Shown here piece by piece: positions 11,139 through 21,781 of a stretch of DNA of 64,000 nucleotides. Both the position numbers and the translations under genes were made by a program. Below the pieces are notes generated by a model that saw only the letters and a list, made by a program, of their open reading frames with translations, did not search any database and was not told where the DNA came from. The stretch's first letter is position 1, and every line of letters begins with the position of its first letter. Origin of the DNA: Talinum fruticosum (taxonomy: Eukaryota > Streptophyta > Magnoliopsida > Caryophyllales > Talinaceae); NCBI GenBank assembly GCA_021018815.1, contig JAITYX010000003.1, positions 3,100,001 to 3,164,000 on the forward strand, written 5' to 3'.

Positions 11139-12470
11139 ATGGATCCTAGTCCCGAGCAATACCTTAACCTCAATCAACTTAATGAGAATATAGCGAAGGT
11201 AGAAACTAGGTTGAGTGATCAAGAAGAGCAAATATTGTCTATATCAAGAGATCATAAGGAAATCATCAAGGCTATCGAGGCCAGTAAGAGAGATGAAGAA
11301 GCTCGAACATTTGAGAAGGGAAGAGGCCGAAGAAGCTGAACGTGTGAAAAGGAAATGGCTTTGGTTATACCACCTCCACCCATCCAAGTCACCTCCAGGT
11401 AGTCCCAAACATGAGTCCCCTAAGCCTGAATCCGAATCTCGGTCCGATTCCCATATAGAACAGATAAAACAGATGTTGAGGGAGTCATCCATGTTGAGTA
11501 ATCATTATTTCGATTATAAGGGATTCATTTTAATCCCTAAGGGTAAAATACCTCCTAAGTTTATTATGCTAGATATTAAGTTCAAAGGGTCCGAGAATCC
11601 CCATCATCATATACGCAACTTCTACTGAGCAATTACTCTTAAGAACATTCCCGAAGACACTTACTACATCATCTTCCCCTGGACATTTGATACTGATATA
11701 ATGAAGTGTTATAATACGGTTGACCCATGCAAGGTTGCCAATTGGACATATTTGTGCAAGGAGTTCCTCCATCAATACTCCTACAACACCGATCTACTTG
11801 TCACTCTTAGAGACTTGGAATTAATCAAGCAAGGCAAGAAGAAGAGCTTCACGGATTTCCTCACCGGATGGAGAGCAAAGGCAGCCCATATGGTTGATCG
11901 ACCCTCCAAGAAGGATCAAGTTCGAATCATCGTAAAGAACCTTCAGCCTAATTATAATCAACACCTCAAATTTCTACCCATGATGAACTTTTCAATCCTT
12001 AGAGACGCTGGTTTGCTGATAGAAGAAGAGACGTCCACCGCGACCATAAAAGTCACGACTGGATATAGAGGTAATTATCATTCTAAAGATAAGAAAACCT
12101 TCAATGCCGACAATGCTACCAGGGTGCAGATGTCAATGCCCTCAATAGGTATACTAACTATACTCCTATTGATACTACTTACACCAAAGTCCTTGACCGT
12201 CTCTTGGAAAGAGGGAAGATAAAATTGCCACCTATTAGAGTAGAATCGAAACCGCAAAACAATCTAAAAGCTGGGACTCGGGAAAATTTTGCAAATACCA
12301 TCGCGCACGAGGACATGATACGAACGAGTGTTGGACATTCAAGAACAAACTAGAAAGCATGTTTCGAAATAGCCAACTACCCTTGCCTAAGGCTGCCCGT
12401 AAGCCGAGCAATAATAAGAACCCCTTTAGTGGCACCTTAGTTATCTCAACCGAGCCCACACCAGGTCGAG
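11139..12470 (+). pseudogene. Element A gag, frameshifted
   Basis: Begins MDPSPEQYLNLNQLNENIAK with a coiled-coil-like N-terminus (to 11339), then a frameshift. The gag core runs on with FKGSENPHHHIRNF, a TGA at 11626-11628, then TLKNIPEDTYYIIFPWTFD, WTYLCKEFLHQYSYNTDLLV and LELIKQGKKKSFTDFLTGWR, the retrotransposon gag domain of this group. A zinc-binding motif CKYHRARGHDTNEC follows at about 12291-12332. Gag packages the genomic RNA. The related element B carries a better-preserved core (34270-34700), which supports the reading. Confidence 0.85.
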
Positions 12471-12899
12471 TGGGATCCTTCCATTTTTATCCGAGATGTT
12501 ACCAAGTCAAAACCACTTCTTAACCTACCTTCGTTAGATCCGAAGTCCAGGGCTGTGGATAAGTGATAAACAAGATGTCTACGAAACAAAAAGTGACAGG
12601 TGACAACAATAGTGACGACTTCTAGGGCACACCATCCTTAGAAGAAGAAGACTTTTGAGGAGACACTAAGAGCCCTTCCGTTCGGTTTCTTACTAGATCA
12701 GGATGGCATAACGTGCCCTTGGTTCCACGACTGATTCAAGAAGCCCCAAAAGAGCCTAAAGCTACAAAGGAAGAAAACCCAATCCTTAAGCAACTCCAGA
12801 AATTAAAGGCTAACATTTCAATCGGCAATTGATATCCGCTTCCCGAAACATCGGCAAGCCTTGATCGATGCACTCAAGCAAGATTGAAGTTTCTCCCGA

Positions 12900-13602
12900 C
12901 ACCACGCCGAGGAAGTAGTAGGATTGGTTAACAATGGAGATGGAACCATTACTTTTGATCAGAAGGATCTCCCGGAAGAAGGCGTTACACACAACAATGC
13001 CCTTTATTTAATCGTAACTTACATCAACAAGTTTGTTTCCTTAACCTTGGTAGACAATGAATCAGCAGTAAATGTATGTCCCTTGAGAACTGCCAAGATG
13101 TTAGGAATTAGGGAGTAACAATACTCTAAGCATATTGTTCATCTTCGAGCTTATGATAATTCTAGAAGAATAGTCTTAGGAACAACGACCTTGCTAATCA
13201 ATATAGGGCCAGTAGATAAGAATATCGAGTTCCAAGTCCCGGATATCCCAACTACTTTCAATTTGCTTCTAAGACGCCCTTGGTTGCACAATCATCGAGT
13301 AGTGCCCTCTACACTGCATCAAAAGGTCAAGATGATCATTAAAGTTCAAGTCATAACTGTCAACGGGAATAATCTTTGTGCCACTATCACTTCCAAAGAG
13401 TCCGTAGTGGAGATTGAGCATGATCATAATAATAAAGAACTTTATGAATTTGAAACTGTCACTACCTTAGAAAGGGATAAAGCACCTTTTACCTTTAATC
13501 CTTATGGCAACCCTAGTATCCAATCAATGCTTAGGAAGAAAGGGTATTTTCCAGTGTCTTATCGCAGGTCGAAGGGCATACCACCCTATTTTTCCACCCC
13601 TT
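12900..13602 (+). pseudogene. Element A aspartic protease region
   Basis: Frame at 12924-13118 reads FVSLTLVDNESAVNVCPL, the Tat-type retropepsin site; the usual Asp-x-Gly-Ser has Glu in place of Gly. A stop at 13116-13118 is followed by a second frame (13191-13602) with FQVPDIPTTFNLLLRRPWLH, matching the flap/second half of the protease (normally LLGRPWLH). The Gly-to-Glu change and the stop make the enzyme inactive. Confidence 0.75.
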
Positions 13603-14435
13603 GAACCCACTAATAATTACAATTTTAGAATAGGCTATCAACCTACTACTAAGGAAATAGCTCAAGCCAAGTGAGAAATCCAAGTGAAGAGGACTCGAAC
13701 CACACACAGTCCACTCTATTAAGCCCTTTCTTTATGCTCGAATGGGCAATTTCTAAGAGAAGGAGACAACTTTCCTTATTATGGTTTTCCTAAACCTTAC
13801 TACATCAAGGAAAAGGGTATCCTAGTACCTGGTCTAGAGATCTTTAATGACTACTATATTCGGAAATGGAGGCACCTTACCTCCTCAAAAGGGGACAGTC
13901 CACAACAGACTGGACCAATCTTGCCGGAAACAATCTTTTCGGTCTCTTATTAAGCCAAGAGGGTATTCTAGAAGGGAACTCGGTCTCGGTACTATAGCGA
14001 GCCATGTTGCACCCACAATTCGATCCATCCAGGTTCATCACCGACGCTAATATGGAAGGGCCAAGAATTTTACTTGTGTTGATGCTGAGGAGGGCCAAAA
14101 ATTTGTCTGTTAGCCTAGGAGTGCATCCTCTTTCGAGTCTAGTCTTAGGGCTTGTACTTCTTCCTCTATTATTTCTAGCTCTAATTATGTCATTTACAAT
14201 TCTCGTTTTTGAGTTCGATGTACTCGTTGCTTCTTTCAATAAAGTGAACCTTTCTGCTTACTCTTTGCCTTCTCTCGCTCTTAATTGTTTTGTCTCTAAT
14301 GATGAACAAGAAATTCCTAAAGAACCAATAAAAGCTATCGAAGATCGGGAAAATCGCTCACCAATAATAGAGGAAACAATAACAATTAATCTGGGGCAGT
14401 TGATCAACCCTAAGAAGTTAAGATTGGGAAAACTT
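13603..14435 (+). pseudogene. Element A protease-RT linker
   Basis: Degenerate sequence between protease and RT. A frame at 14004-14438 is open for 144 codons; its end (QLINPKKLRLGKL) leads toward the RT N-terminal extension typical of Tat pol. No catalytic motif is seen here. Confidence 0.4.
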
Positions 14436-15770
14436 TAGATCCGGAAGAGCGGAAGCAATTCACTTTGCTCCTAATGGAATTTATCGATGTCTTTGCATGG
14501 TCTTACAAAGACATGTCGGGTATGATAGAACACAAAATTCCTCTTTATGAGGACGTTAAGCTAATTAAGCGTAAGTTGAAGAGGATGAAACCGGAATGGG
14601 CCTTGAAGATTAAGAAAGGGGTTCGAAATAGTTAGAGGATAGGTTTCTTAAGGTAGTTTAGTATCCTTAGTGGGTAGCAAATATAGTTCCGGTCCCGAAG
14701 AAAGACGGCATGGTTCGTATGTGCATCGACTTCGTGGATTTAAACAAGGCCAGTCCTAAAAATGACTTCCCGTTGCCTCATATCGATCTTCCGGTAGATA
14801 ATAAAGCAGGTCATGCTCTACTCTCGTTCATGGATGGTTACGCCCGATATAATCAGGTGAATGATGGCTGATGAAGACATGGAGAAGACAACCTTCATCA
14901 CTCAATGGGGGACTTACTCTTATGTGGTGATGCCATTTGGGCTCAAAATGTCTGGTGCAACATATTAGAGGATAGAAATGACATCTGTTGCATGATATGA
15001 TCTATAAAGAAGTCGAAGTATATGTAGATGATATGATCATAAAATCTAAAAATAGGGCAGGGCACTTACCCGACTTGAGAAATTTCTTCCATAGACTCGG
15101 GAAGTACAAATGCGCCTTAATCCTCAAACGTGTGCCTTTGGGGTAACCTCTGGTAAATTATTAGGCTATGTTGTCGGTCTTAGAGGAATTGAAGTTGATC
15201 CATCCAAGATCAAGGCCATGCAGGAGATCTCTCCACCAAGTACGGAGAAGGAGATAAGACGTTTCCTAGGACATTTGCAGCACATTAGTCGTTTCATATC
15301 AAAATTGACTATGGTCCGTGAACCCATTTTCAAGAAGTTAAAGAAAATATTTGAGCCCATTTGGGATACCGAGTGCCAATAAGCATTCGATAAGGTTAAG
15401 GAATACCTGGCTAATCCTCTAGTGTTAGTTCCACCCCAACCAGTGAAACATTTACTTCTACACCTCACCACAAAGGAAACCACTATGGGAGCCATGTTAG
15501 CTCAACGAGATGGGAAAGAAGAACGTGTGATCAACTATCTAAGTAAGAAGTTTCGGATTACGAGACTAGATATACACCACTAGAGCGAGACACCTTTGGC
15601 TTTAGTTTGGGCTACCAAGAAGCTTAGATGCTACATGTTAGCCCGCACGGTACATGTGGTAGCACCTATGAATCCTATTAAGTGCATACTTGAGCAACCA
15701 ACCGTCGGTAGTAAAATAGCACGATGGACTCGTCATGTCTGTCGAATTTGAACTCAAGTTTGTCCCTTAA
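14436..15770 (+). pseudogene. Element A reverse transcriptase and first RNase H
   Basis: Read across frames: LLMEFIDVFAWSYKDMSGM (about 14466-14520), VPKKDGMVRMCIDFVDLNKA (about 14694-14750), FMDGYARYNQV (about 14829-14860), then EVYVDDMIIKSKNR with the YVDD active site (about 15016-15057). The 15110-15382 frame gives LNPQTCAFGVTSGKLLGYVV and RRFLGHLQHISRFISKL. The first RNase H follows (MGAMLAQRDGKEERVINYLS, about 15487-15545). Many stops. A deletion is likely near 14960-15000, where the sequence between RT motifs is shorter than usual. Confidence 0.85.
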
Positions 15771-15849
15771 AAAGCGATCAAAGCAAGGATAGTGTCGGAA
15801 TTCTTAGCTGATTTACCCGTGCCTCGAATCGCAACCCGAACACCTTGAA

Positions 15850-16530
15850 TTTCCAAATGAAGACATTTTTCAAGTAGAGGTGGACGTTTGGATAATGTAC
15901 TTCAACGGCATTTCCAATCGAAGGGCTTTGGAGTAGGGATTCTTTTAGTCTCGTCGGAGGGAGCACATACTCCCATTTTAGTCAAACTAGACTTCGAGGT
16001 CACCAATAATGTCTGTAGAGTATAAGGCTTGTATTACGAGACTTGAGGTTGCAACAGAGATCGAGTCAAGAATATCGGGGTTTTTGGAGATTCCAATTTG
16101 ATCATAACCAAATTTCGCAGAGGTGGAGATACATAATGAAGTCTTTGCACCCTACCAAGCATACTTGACGGAATTATCTAAGCATTTCGAGAATATCTCT
16201 TTCACTTACCTTCCTAGGGATGATAATCAATTTGCAGATGCATTAGCTAAGTTAGCGTCCATGATCAATATCCCTATCGGCATTCACTCAATGCCCGTTC
16301 ACATTGAGCGATGGAGTCAACTTGCGCATGTCCGCACCATAGAAGTATCTAATACTGACCATACCAGTTGGTATCATGATTTTTATCTATATTTGGATAA
16401 ACAAGAGTATCCCTTGGACTCCACATCTAGAGCCTAACGAACCATCAGGATGTTGGCTGCCCAATTCTTCATTAATCGAGGGCAATTGTTTAAGAAAACC
16501 AACTTTGGAATTAACTTACTTTGTGTCAAT
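15850..16530 (+). pseudogene. Element A second RNase H (Tat-type) and linker
   Basis: A second RNase H follows the first, the hallmark of Tat/Ogre pol. It starts with a damaged MYFDGxxN-type motif (read as VWIMYFNGISNRR, about 15888), then FGDSNLI, and the intact frame 16123-16437 with HFENISFTYLPRDDNQFADA containing the last acidic pair. The linker toward integrase continues in a shifted frame as MLAAQFFINRGQLFKKTN until the solo LTR at 16533. Confidence 0.75.
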
Positions 16531-16532
16531 CA
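16528..16532 (+). repeat. Left target-site duplication AATCA
   Basis: AATCA directly before the solo LTR, repeated at 18100-18104. A 5-bp duplication is standard for LTR elements. Confidence 0.9.
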
Positions 16533-18099
16533 TGAAGACTCGGACTTTACATATACATCATTCCGAGTTCTATCAAAGAATCAGGTATAAGACTTTAGCC
16601 CTCATAAGGTTTTGATTTCAAGTCATTCCGTGTGCCTTAGAAACTTTTCCGAGTGATAGATCATCTTTTCGAGTGTTACGAAAACCATTGCATATGTTCT
16701 CACTTGATTCTAACCGACTCGTAAAGAATACTTTGTTCACACACTGTTCGAGTCACTCGGACAACACTCGGATATATCGCATGTTCAAACACTTGTTCTA
16801 TTTTGCATAACCGCAGATCGACTTCATACTTCATTCTTCTAAGTCAGCATATTTTGTTTGAACTTTGCTTTGTTTAAATCAAGTCTGATATTCTTTATTT
16901 GACTTGATTCTCTCTTAGACCGACTCGGATGGATTTTGAGTCTCATGGATATTAGACTCGGAATATTCCATTCGTTTTTCCGACTCGGATAATTATGCGC
17001 TTAAGTATCTTAATTAAAATTATTATCCGTGTCTAATCTTGGACCAAAGTATTTAATACTTTGAAAACCAAATTGATTTACTTTTGTAGGTTATTCAAAC
17101 GAGGCTATCCTATTTTTGAATTACAAAAGTAACCGAGCATCAAAACGGCAAATCACCAGCAGACAAGGCTTTTTCCATCTGCGACCTAGCCCCGGACATC
17201 GTGTCGGGGTTGTCTGTTTCCAAAACTGGAAATCTACAACGCTAAACTTAACGGTGGTTTCCACCTTACTTTTCAAGACACCGCCAATGGTTTTGGGACT
17301 TCCAAAAGAGTTAAGAGTCATTGTCCAACGAACATACATCAACGGATATTTTCTAAGTGACTTAGAAAATTTTCTACAACGGTCACAAAGGACTTCCAAT
17401 CAGAAGATGGTCACAACGGCTAGTCCGCTTAGTCATCTATAAAAAGAAGCCAACTCTCAAGACTTGAAGATTGCTGAACCAACTGTCAAAATACATATAC
17501 TTGAGCAAAAGTTTTTGTATTCATATTCAATCTTCTACTTACAACTCCAACTCGTAATTAATATTTTCCGAGTTGTAAGGTCTTGTATTCAGTCACAAAC
17601 ACTTATTCTTGCTTTCGAGTAAGGTCCCTTGACTGAGCTGTAAGGGTTATCTCAGCTCGGTTGTCCCTAGCTGTAAAGGTTATCTCGGTTAGGAAGTACT
17701 AGATCGGATAAGGGAATTTCTAAGTCTAGGAAAAACTTGTAAGGAGTTGTCTAAGGGAGCAACTCTGGTTGAGTCATTCTACTGTATTTTGTGGATTCAA
17801 AATAGTGGATTTGACTTCGTGCTTGGATTAGCATGGTTCGTGGTTTTCTGCCCCAAGAGGGTTTCCACGTAATTTACGAGTTGATACTTTTTTGAGTCCA
17901 ATCTAGACTTAGACAGATTTAAAGTTCTGTCCAATCTGTATCTTCATCTTCCACTTATTTCCGAGTCAATGTTTTTCCGAGTTCATTCTTGACTCACACT
18001 CTCGTCGGAATCATATCAAGTGTTTAACTCGAGCGAATTTCCACATCACCCTATTCACCCCCTCTAGGGTGACTTAGCTTCTCCGAGAACAAACCTTCA
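16533..18099 (+). repeat. Solo LTR of the Sirevirus family inside element A pol
   Basis: Starts TGAAGACTCGGA and ends AAACCTTCA, 1567 bp, with no internal region. It is the reverse complement of the family copies at 7759-9343 and 61986-63538. Flanked by AATCA on both sides. Removing it and one AATCA restores the pol linker (reading CVNQHEAKFIMEEIH), so it landed in an existing element A and then lost its internal part by LTR-LTR recombination. A TATA-like sequence lies at 17437-17446. Confidence 0.95.
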
Positions 18100-18104
18100 A
18101 ATCA
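18100..18104 (+). repeat. Right target-site duplication AATCA
   Basis: Second copy of the 5-bp duplication flanking the solo LTR. Confidence 0.9.
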
Positions 18105-19185
18105 ACATGAAGCAAAGTTCATTATGGAAGAGATTCATGGTGAGGAATGTGGACCTCATATGAACAAGTAAGATGTTGGTCCGGAAGATTCGGAGACTTG
18201 GTTATTACTGGTTTACCATGGCGGCGAACTGTCGTTACTTTGTTAGGAAGTGCCATAAATGTCAAGTGTGTATGCAAACCTACAACACCAACCCACGTCA
18301 TTCCTTACTACGTTGTCTTCACCCTAGCCTTTTTCGGTTTGGGGAATAGACATTGCGGCAAGGTGACTTCTAAAGGAACAGGAGGTCACGAATTTGTGTT
18401 AGTAATAATCGACTACTTCACCAAATGGGTAGAGGCAGCTTCCTACGCAACTCTAACGTTGAAAAAGGTAGCCAAATTCCTCACCCCGAACATTATTTGT
18501 CGTTATGGGGTGCTCCATGAGCTAATAAGTGACCATGGTAGTCATTTTGAGAAGGAAGTAGCAGATTTGTTGGATAAGTATAAAATCCAGCATCATAAAT
18601 CTTCTCCATATCGCCCTCGGACCAATGGAGCGGTTGAACCCACAAATAAGAATATTCGGAAGATAGTAGAGAAAATGGCAGTTACTTATAAGGATTGGCC
18701 GGATAAATTACCTTCCACTTTGTGGGGTTATAGAACTTCTATTAGAGCCTCTACGGGAGCAACGCCTTATTATTTAGTCTATGGCATGGAAGCAGTCCTT
18801 CCAGTTGAGATTTCCATTCCTTTGTTAAAGATAATCGCTGAGAGCCAAATTCCGAAGCTGAGTGGGCCAAAGCACGTTATGAGGAGTTAGTATTATTGGA
18901 TGAGAGACGCCTCAATGCTTTACGTAATGTTCAAATATATCAAGCTCGTATATCCAGGACATTTAATAAAAAGGTTAAGCCTCGCAATTTACAAATTGAG
19001 GATTTGATCCTTAAAGAGATAGGAGCACCAATTTAGGACCCGCGAGGGAAGTTTAAGCCCAACCGGCGGGGCCTATTCAACATAGTGAAATTTTACCCGG
19101 CGGAGTGGTCAAATTAACCGATTTGAATGGAGAAGAAATTTTTCAATACACCAATTTAGATCGGTTGAAGAAGTACTACGCCTAG
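18105..19185 (+). pseudogene. Element A integrase and pol C-terminus
   Basis: The zinc-binding segment is readable in shifted frames around 18150-18290 (CRYFVRKCHKCQVCMQTYN). The catalytic core lies in the 18147-18890 frame: FVLVIIDYFTKWVEA (Asp), HELISDHGSHFEKEV (Asp) and TNGAVEPTNKNIRKIVEKM (Glu), then LPSTLWGYRTSIRASTGATP and VLPVEISIPLL. After a frameshift the tail runs to LKKYYA and a TAG at 19183-19185. The DDE residues are intact, but the N-terminal part is broken. No chromodomain is present. Confidence 0.88.
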
Positions 19186-19604
19186 CATACCCCTAGGTAG
19201 TAGGCTGAGCCTAGCCCAACCAGTCTAGGCTAAGGCAGGCGCCGACCACCACCTGGTCAACGGTAGGTTGGCCGAGCCACGATTTTCCCCTCTTATTCTG
19301 GTTTTCCTTGGTTTCTTTATCCGCGGAATGGCCCAATTAGGCAGTTTGTTATTTTTAGGACAGTCTAACTAGGCGGTCCAACTTATTTGTTTTTTTATTT
19401 TACCTCTAAGTGAGCGATAAAAATATGAAAGTATAGCATTATACTTCTTTCATTCAATAAAAGGTAAGCCTACTACTTACCTAATTACATAACTAATAAA
19501 GGGAAATGCTTGCAAGCATAGTACTTGAAAAGAATAAACACTTGTTTTAAAGAGGCAAAACTAATCCTCCTTTTCTTTTATTCAAACTCCTAAGAGTCCA
19601 AGTC
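19186..19604 (+). other. Non-coding stretch after element A pol
   Basis: Sequence between the pol stop and the end of the first antisense gene. It contains CTAGGC-rich words near 19190-19230, then AT-rich DNA. The AATAAAA at 19456-19462 could serve as a pol polyadenylation signal. No ORF. Confidence 0.4.
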
Positions 19605-21208
19605 CTAGTCTATTTTCACTTTCTTTCCCTTAGGATGGCTAGACTCAGCTTCTTCGTCTCGGGGGCATTCCTTTAGTTCTTGGATTCGACGGGCCCTCTT
19701 TTCTTCGGTTTCTTTAGCTTCAATCTCTCTTCGATGGGCTCATGCAGCCATCCGAGGGTTTACTTCACGAATTTGTAGAGGGGCAGCTGTAGGGACGGCT
19801 TCTTCAAGATTTAGCTCTCTAAGTCTCAGTGCCTTTCGTCGTTCGGGATCTACTTCTATTATCCACTCTAGATAATAGGGAGAAACCGTGGTGTTCTCAA
19901 CTCCTTCAGGTGTCGGCAAGTGTGCAAGAGTAAGCGGTTTCGGCAAACCTCTCCAATATTCAAGCCATGACCCGATCCATTTAAAGCTACCATGCCCTCT
20001 CGAACAAGTCAAAAGTTGCGAGCTAGATGCAATCCAAGTAGTGGTATCACTTGTTCTTTACCCATTTGTCGAAACACACAGCCAGGAAAGTAGTATGTAC
20101 TCTGCTCTAGGCCAAATAAACGTATGTACGGATGTTGTGCAATCTGTGTTTTAAACTGGGACACCTTCTGGTGTTTAACATACCGTAGGAGGTTGAGGCT
20201 GTGATTTTTGAGGTATTCTTCCCGTTGAGAGGCCTGGTAATCAGCCACCACCGGGTTTCATTTCCGTTGGCAGAAGTGAGTCGCTAAGTATGTATCCAAC
20301 TTCGGAGGAGCATCAATGAGCTTTAGATGTGCCATTAACCAGATCTGCACATCACATGTGCAAAATCAAATATTAGTGTTCTGCACCGTCAAAGTATAAT
20401 TTTTAGGCCCAACAGGAGAAAAATTGAAATAATAATAAATAGTAACGAAGGGGCAGAACGAAAGTTAGGTTTTTGGCGAAGCCGGAGGCTCCTCGGCCTC
20501 CGGCCGGCGCCGAACCGCCACCTTATGGCCGACGCCATCACCCCGTTTAGCATTGTTTGCTTCTGTCTATTTTTTATGCTTATCTGCAATAACGGGAAGC
20601 TTCTACGAAATTCTGTTCAGCATTGGCTTTAACTTGGTCTAAGCCAATTATCGCTTCAACTACTATTAGTGGAGTTAGAGAACAATAATTCTCTAACTGT
20701 TCCACTAGGCTTAGTAGAGCGCTGGTGCCAGGTCTTCATGGCCTCCTACTAATAGAAATTCACCTATCATGCAGGTGATGATGACCCGCTGCCTCGGGAT
20801 GATTATGGACTTAGCATAGGCATACATGTTGCGCTAATGCTTCATAAGATTGGTTAAACTAACCCGGTTCCCAATAAGAATCCACTCTAGATTCTTATTA
20901 CTCGGTTTTAGTAGATATTGTTACTTTTCATGAAGATTTTCTAAGGATTTGGGAATAGCTGGTTTTGTTCGCCTAAAACTACCTAGTATGGCATCGAATT
21001 CTTCAAGTAGGGGATACAGTTCATTATCCCCAAACCTAAAGACATGGTGGTGACTATCCCAATAGGCAACAATAGCCCTTAAGAAAGGCCAATAGATCTT
21101 CACCTGGCGAATGCTGAATAGGACATTCAGCCTGTAATTAGTCAACCCAGACCTATCCATGTTACTCACCTCATGCATCCATCGGGTTAACTGAGTCATG
21201 TAGTTCAT
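19605..21208 (-). pseudogene. Antisense gene 1 of element A, DUF7745-like
   Basis: The start is the ATG at 21208 (MNYMTQLTRWMHEVSNMDRS). The first block contains LLRAIVAYWDSHHHVFRFGD and ELYPLLEEFDAILG, the pattern (tryptophan-aspartate, then VFRFxxxEL, then an LEEF acidic box) that I associate with plant DUF7745 proteins. Later blocks at 20251-20009 (YYFPGCVFRQMGKEQVIPLL) and 20012-19740 (YYLEWIIEVDPERRKALRLR) continue the family. A charged tail (HPKGKKVKID, stop at 19605) looks like a nuclear-localisation stretch. The middle (20250-20920) is degenerate or intronic. One in-frame TGA lies near 19742. Function unknown. Confidence 0.6.
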
Positions 21209-21781
21209 GGTTCTATTTCTGAGGATAAGAAGGAGATATAGTGCGGTGGATTGAACACTTGATGTTGCTGTTTATTTTATGTCGCACATCGATCATATTT
21301 ATAGGTGTTTTTCTGGAGTTATCCAAGTCCCACTGCAATTAGTATAACGAGGCATTACAATCTCTACAGAACTCATACATGGCAGATGCTAGCCATGGCT
21401 TGGGCCCAACCCATTTTGTGGTCTTCTTGTGGTCGAGCAGTCCTTGGTCATTTTATTTCTTCGTCCTAGCCCGCGGCGCACGCTTTGTCTCTTAGACCAT
21501 GCACTTGAGATTTCCCATTTTTCTGTTATTATTTTCTTTTAAGGGGAATGGGGGCTAGTGAATTTTTTTATTTTATCTTTGTATTTTTCTTAAGTTTTGT
21601 GCATCATATTAAATAAAAGAACGCATTTTTAGAATTGAGTCCTACATTTCATCTCGTTGCATAAGAGTCTTCATTACAATATAACAATACATTAATAAAC
21701 AAAAGCCCTACAAGGATACAAAAATCAGCAAATGGCAAGGATCCAAAAATCAGCAAACAGGCGGAAGCAACATAGAGTCTT
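21209..21781. other. Spacer between the two antisense genes
   Basis: No gene. The part at about 21545-21735 is homologous to element B at about 35205-35375 (GGGGGCTAGTG, CGCATCAT, AATAAAA, CCCTACAAGGA landmarks in the same order). This shows that B retains a matching 3' region. Confidence 0.6.
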
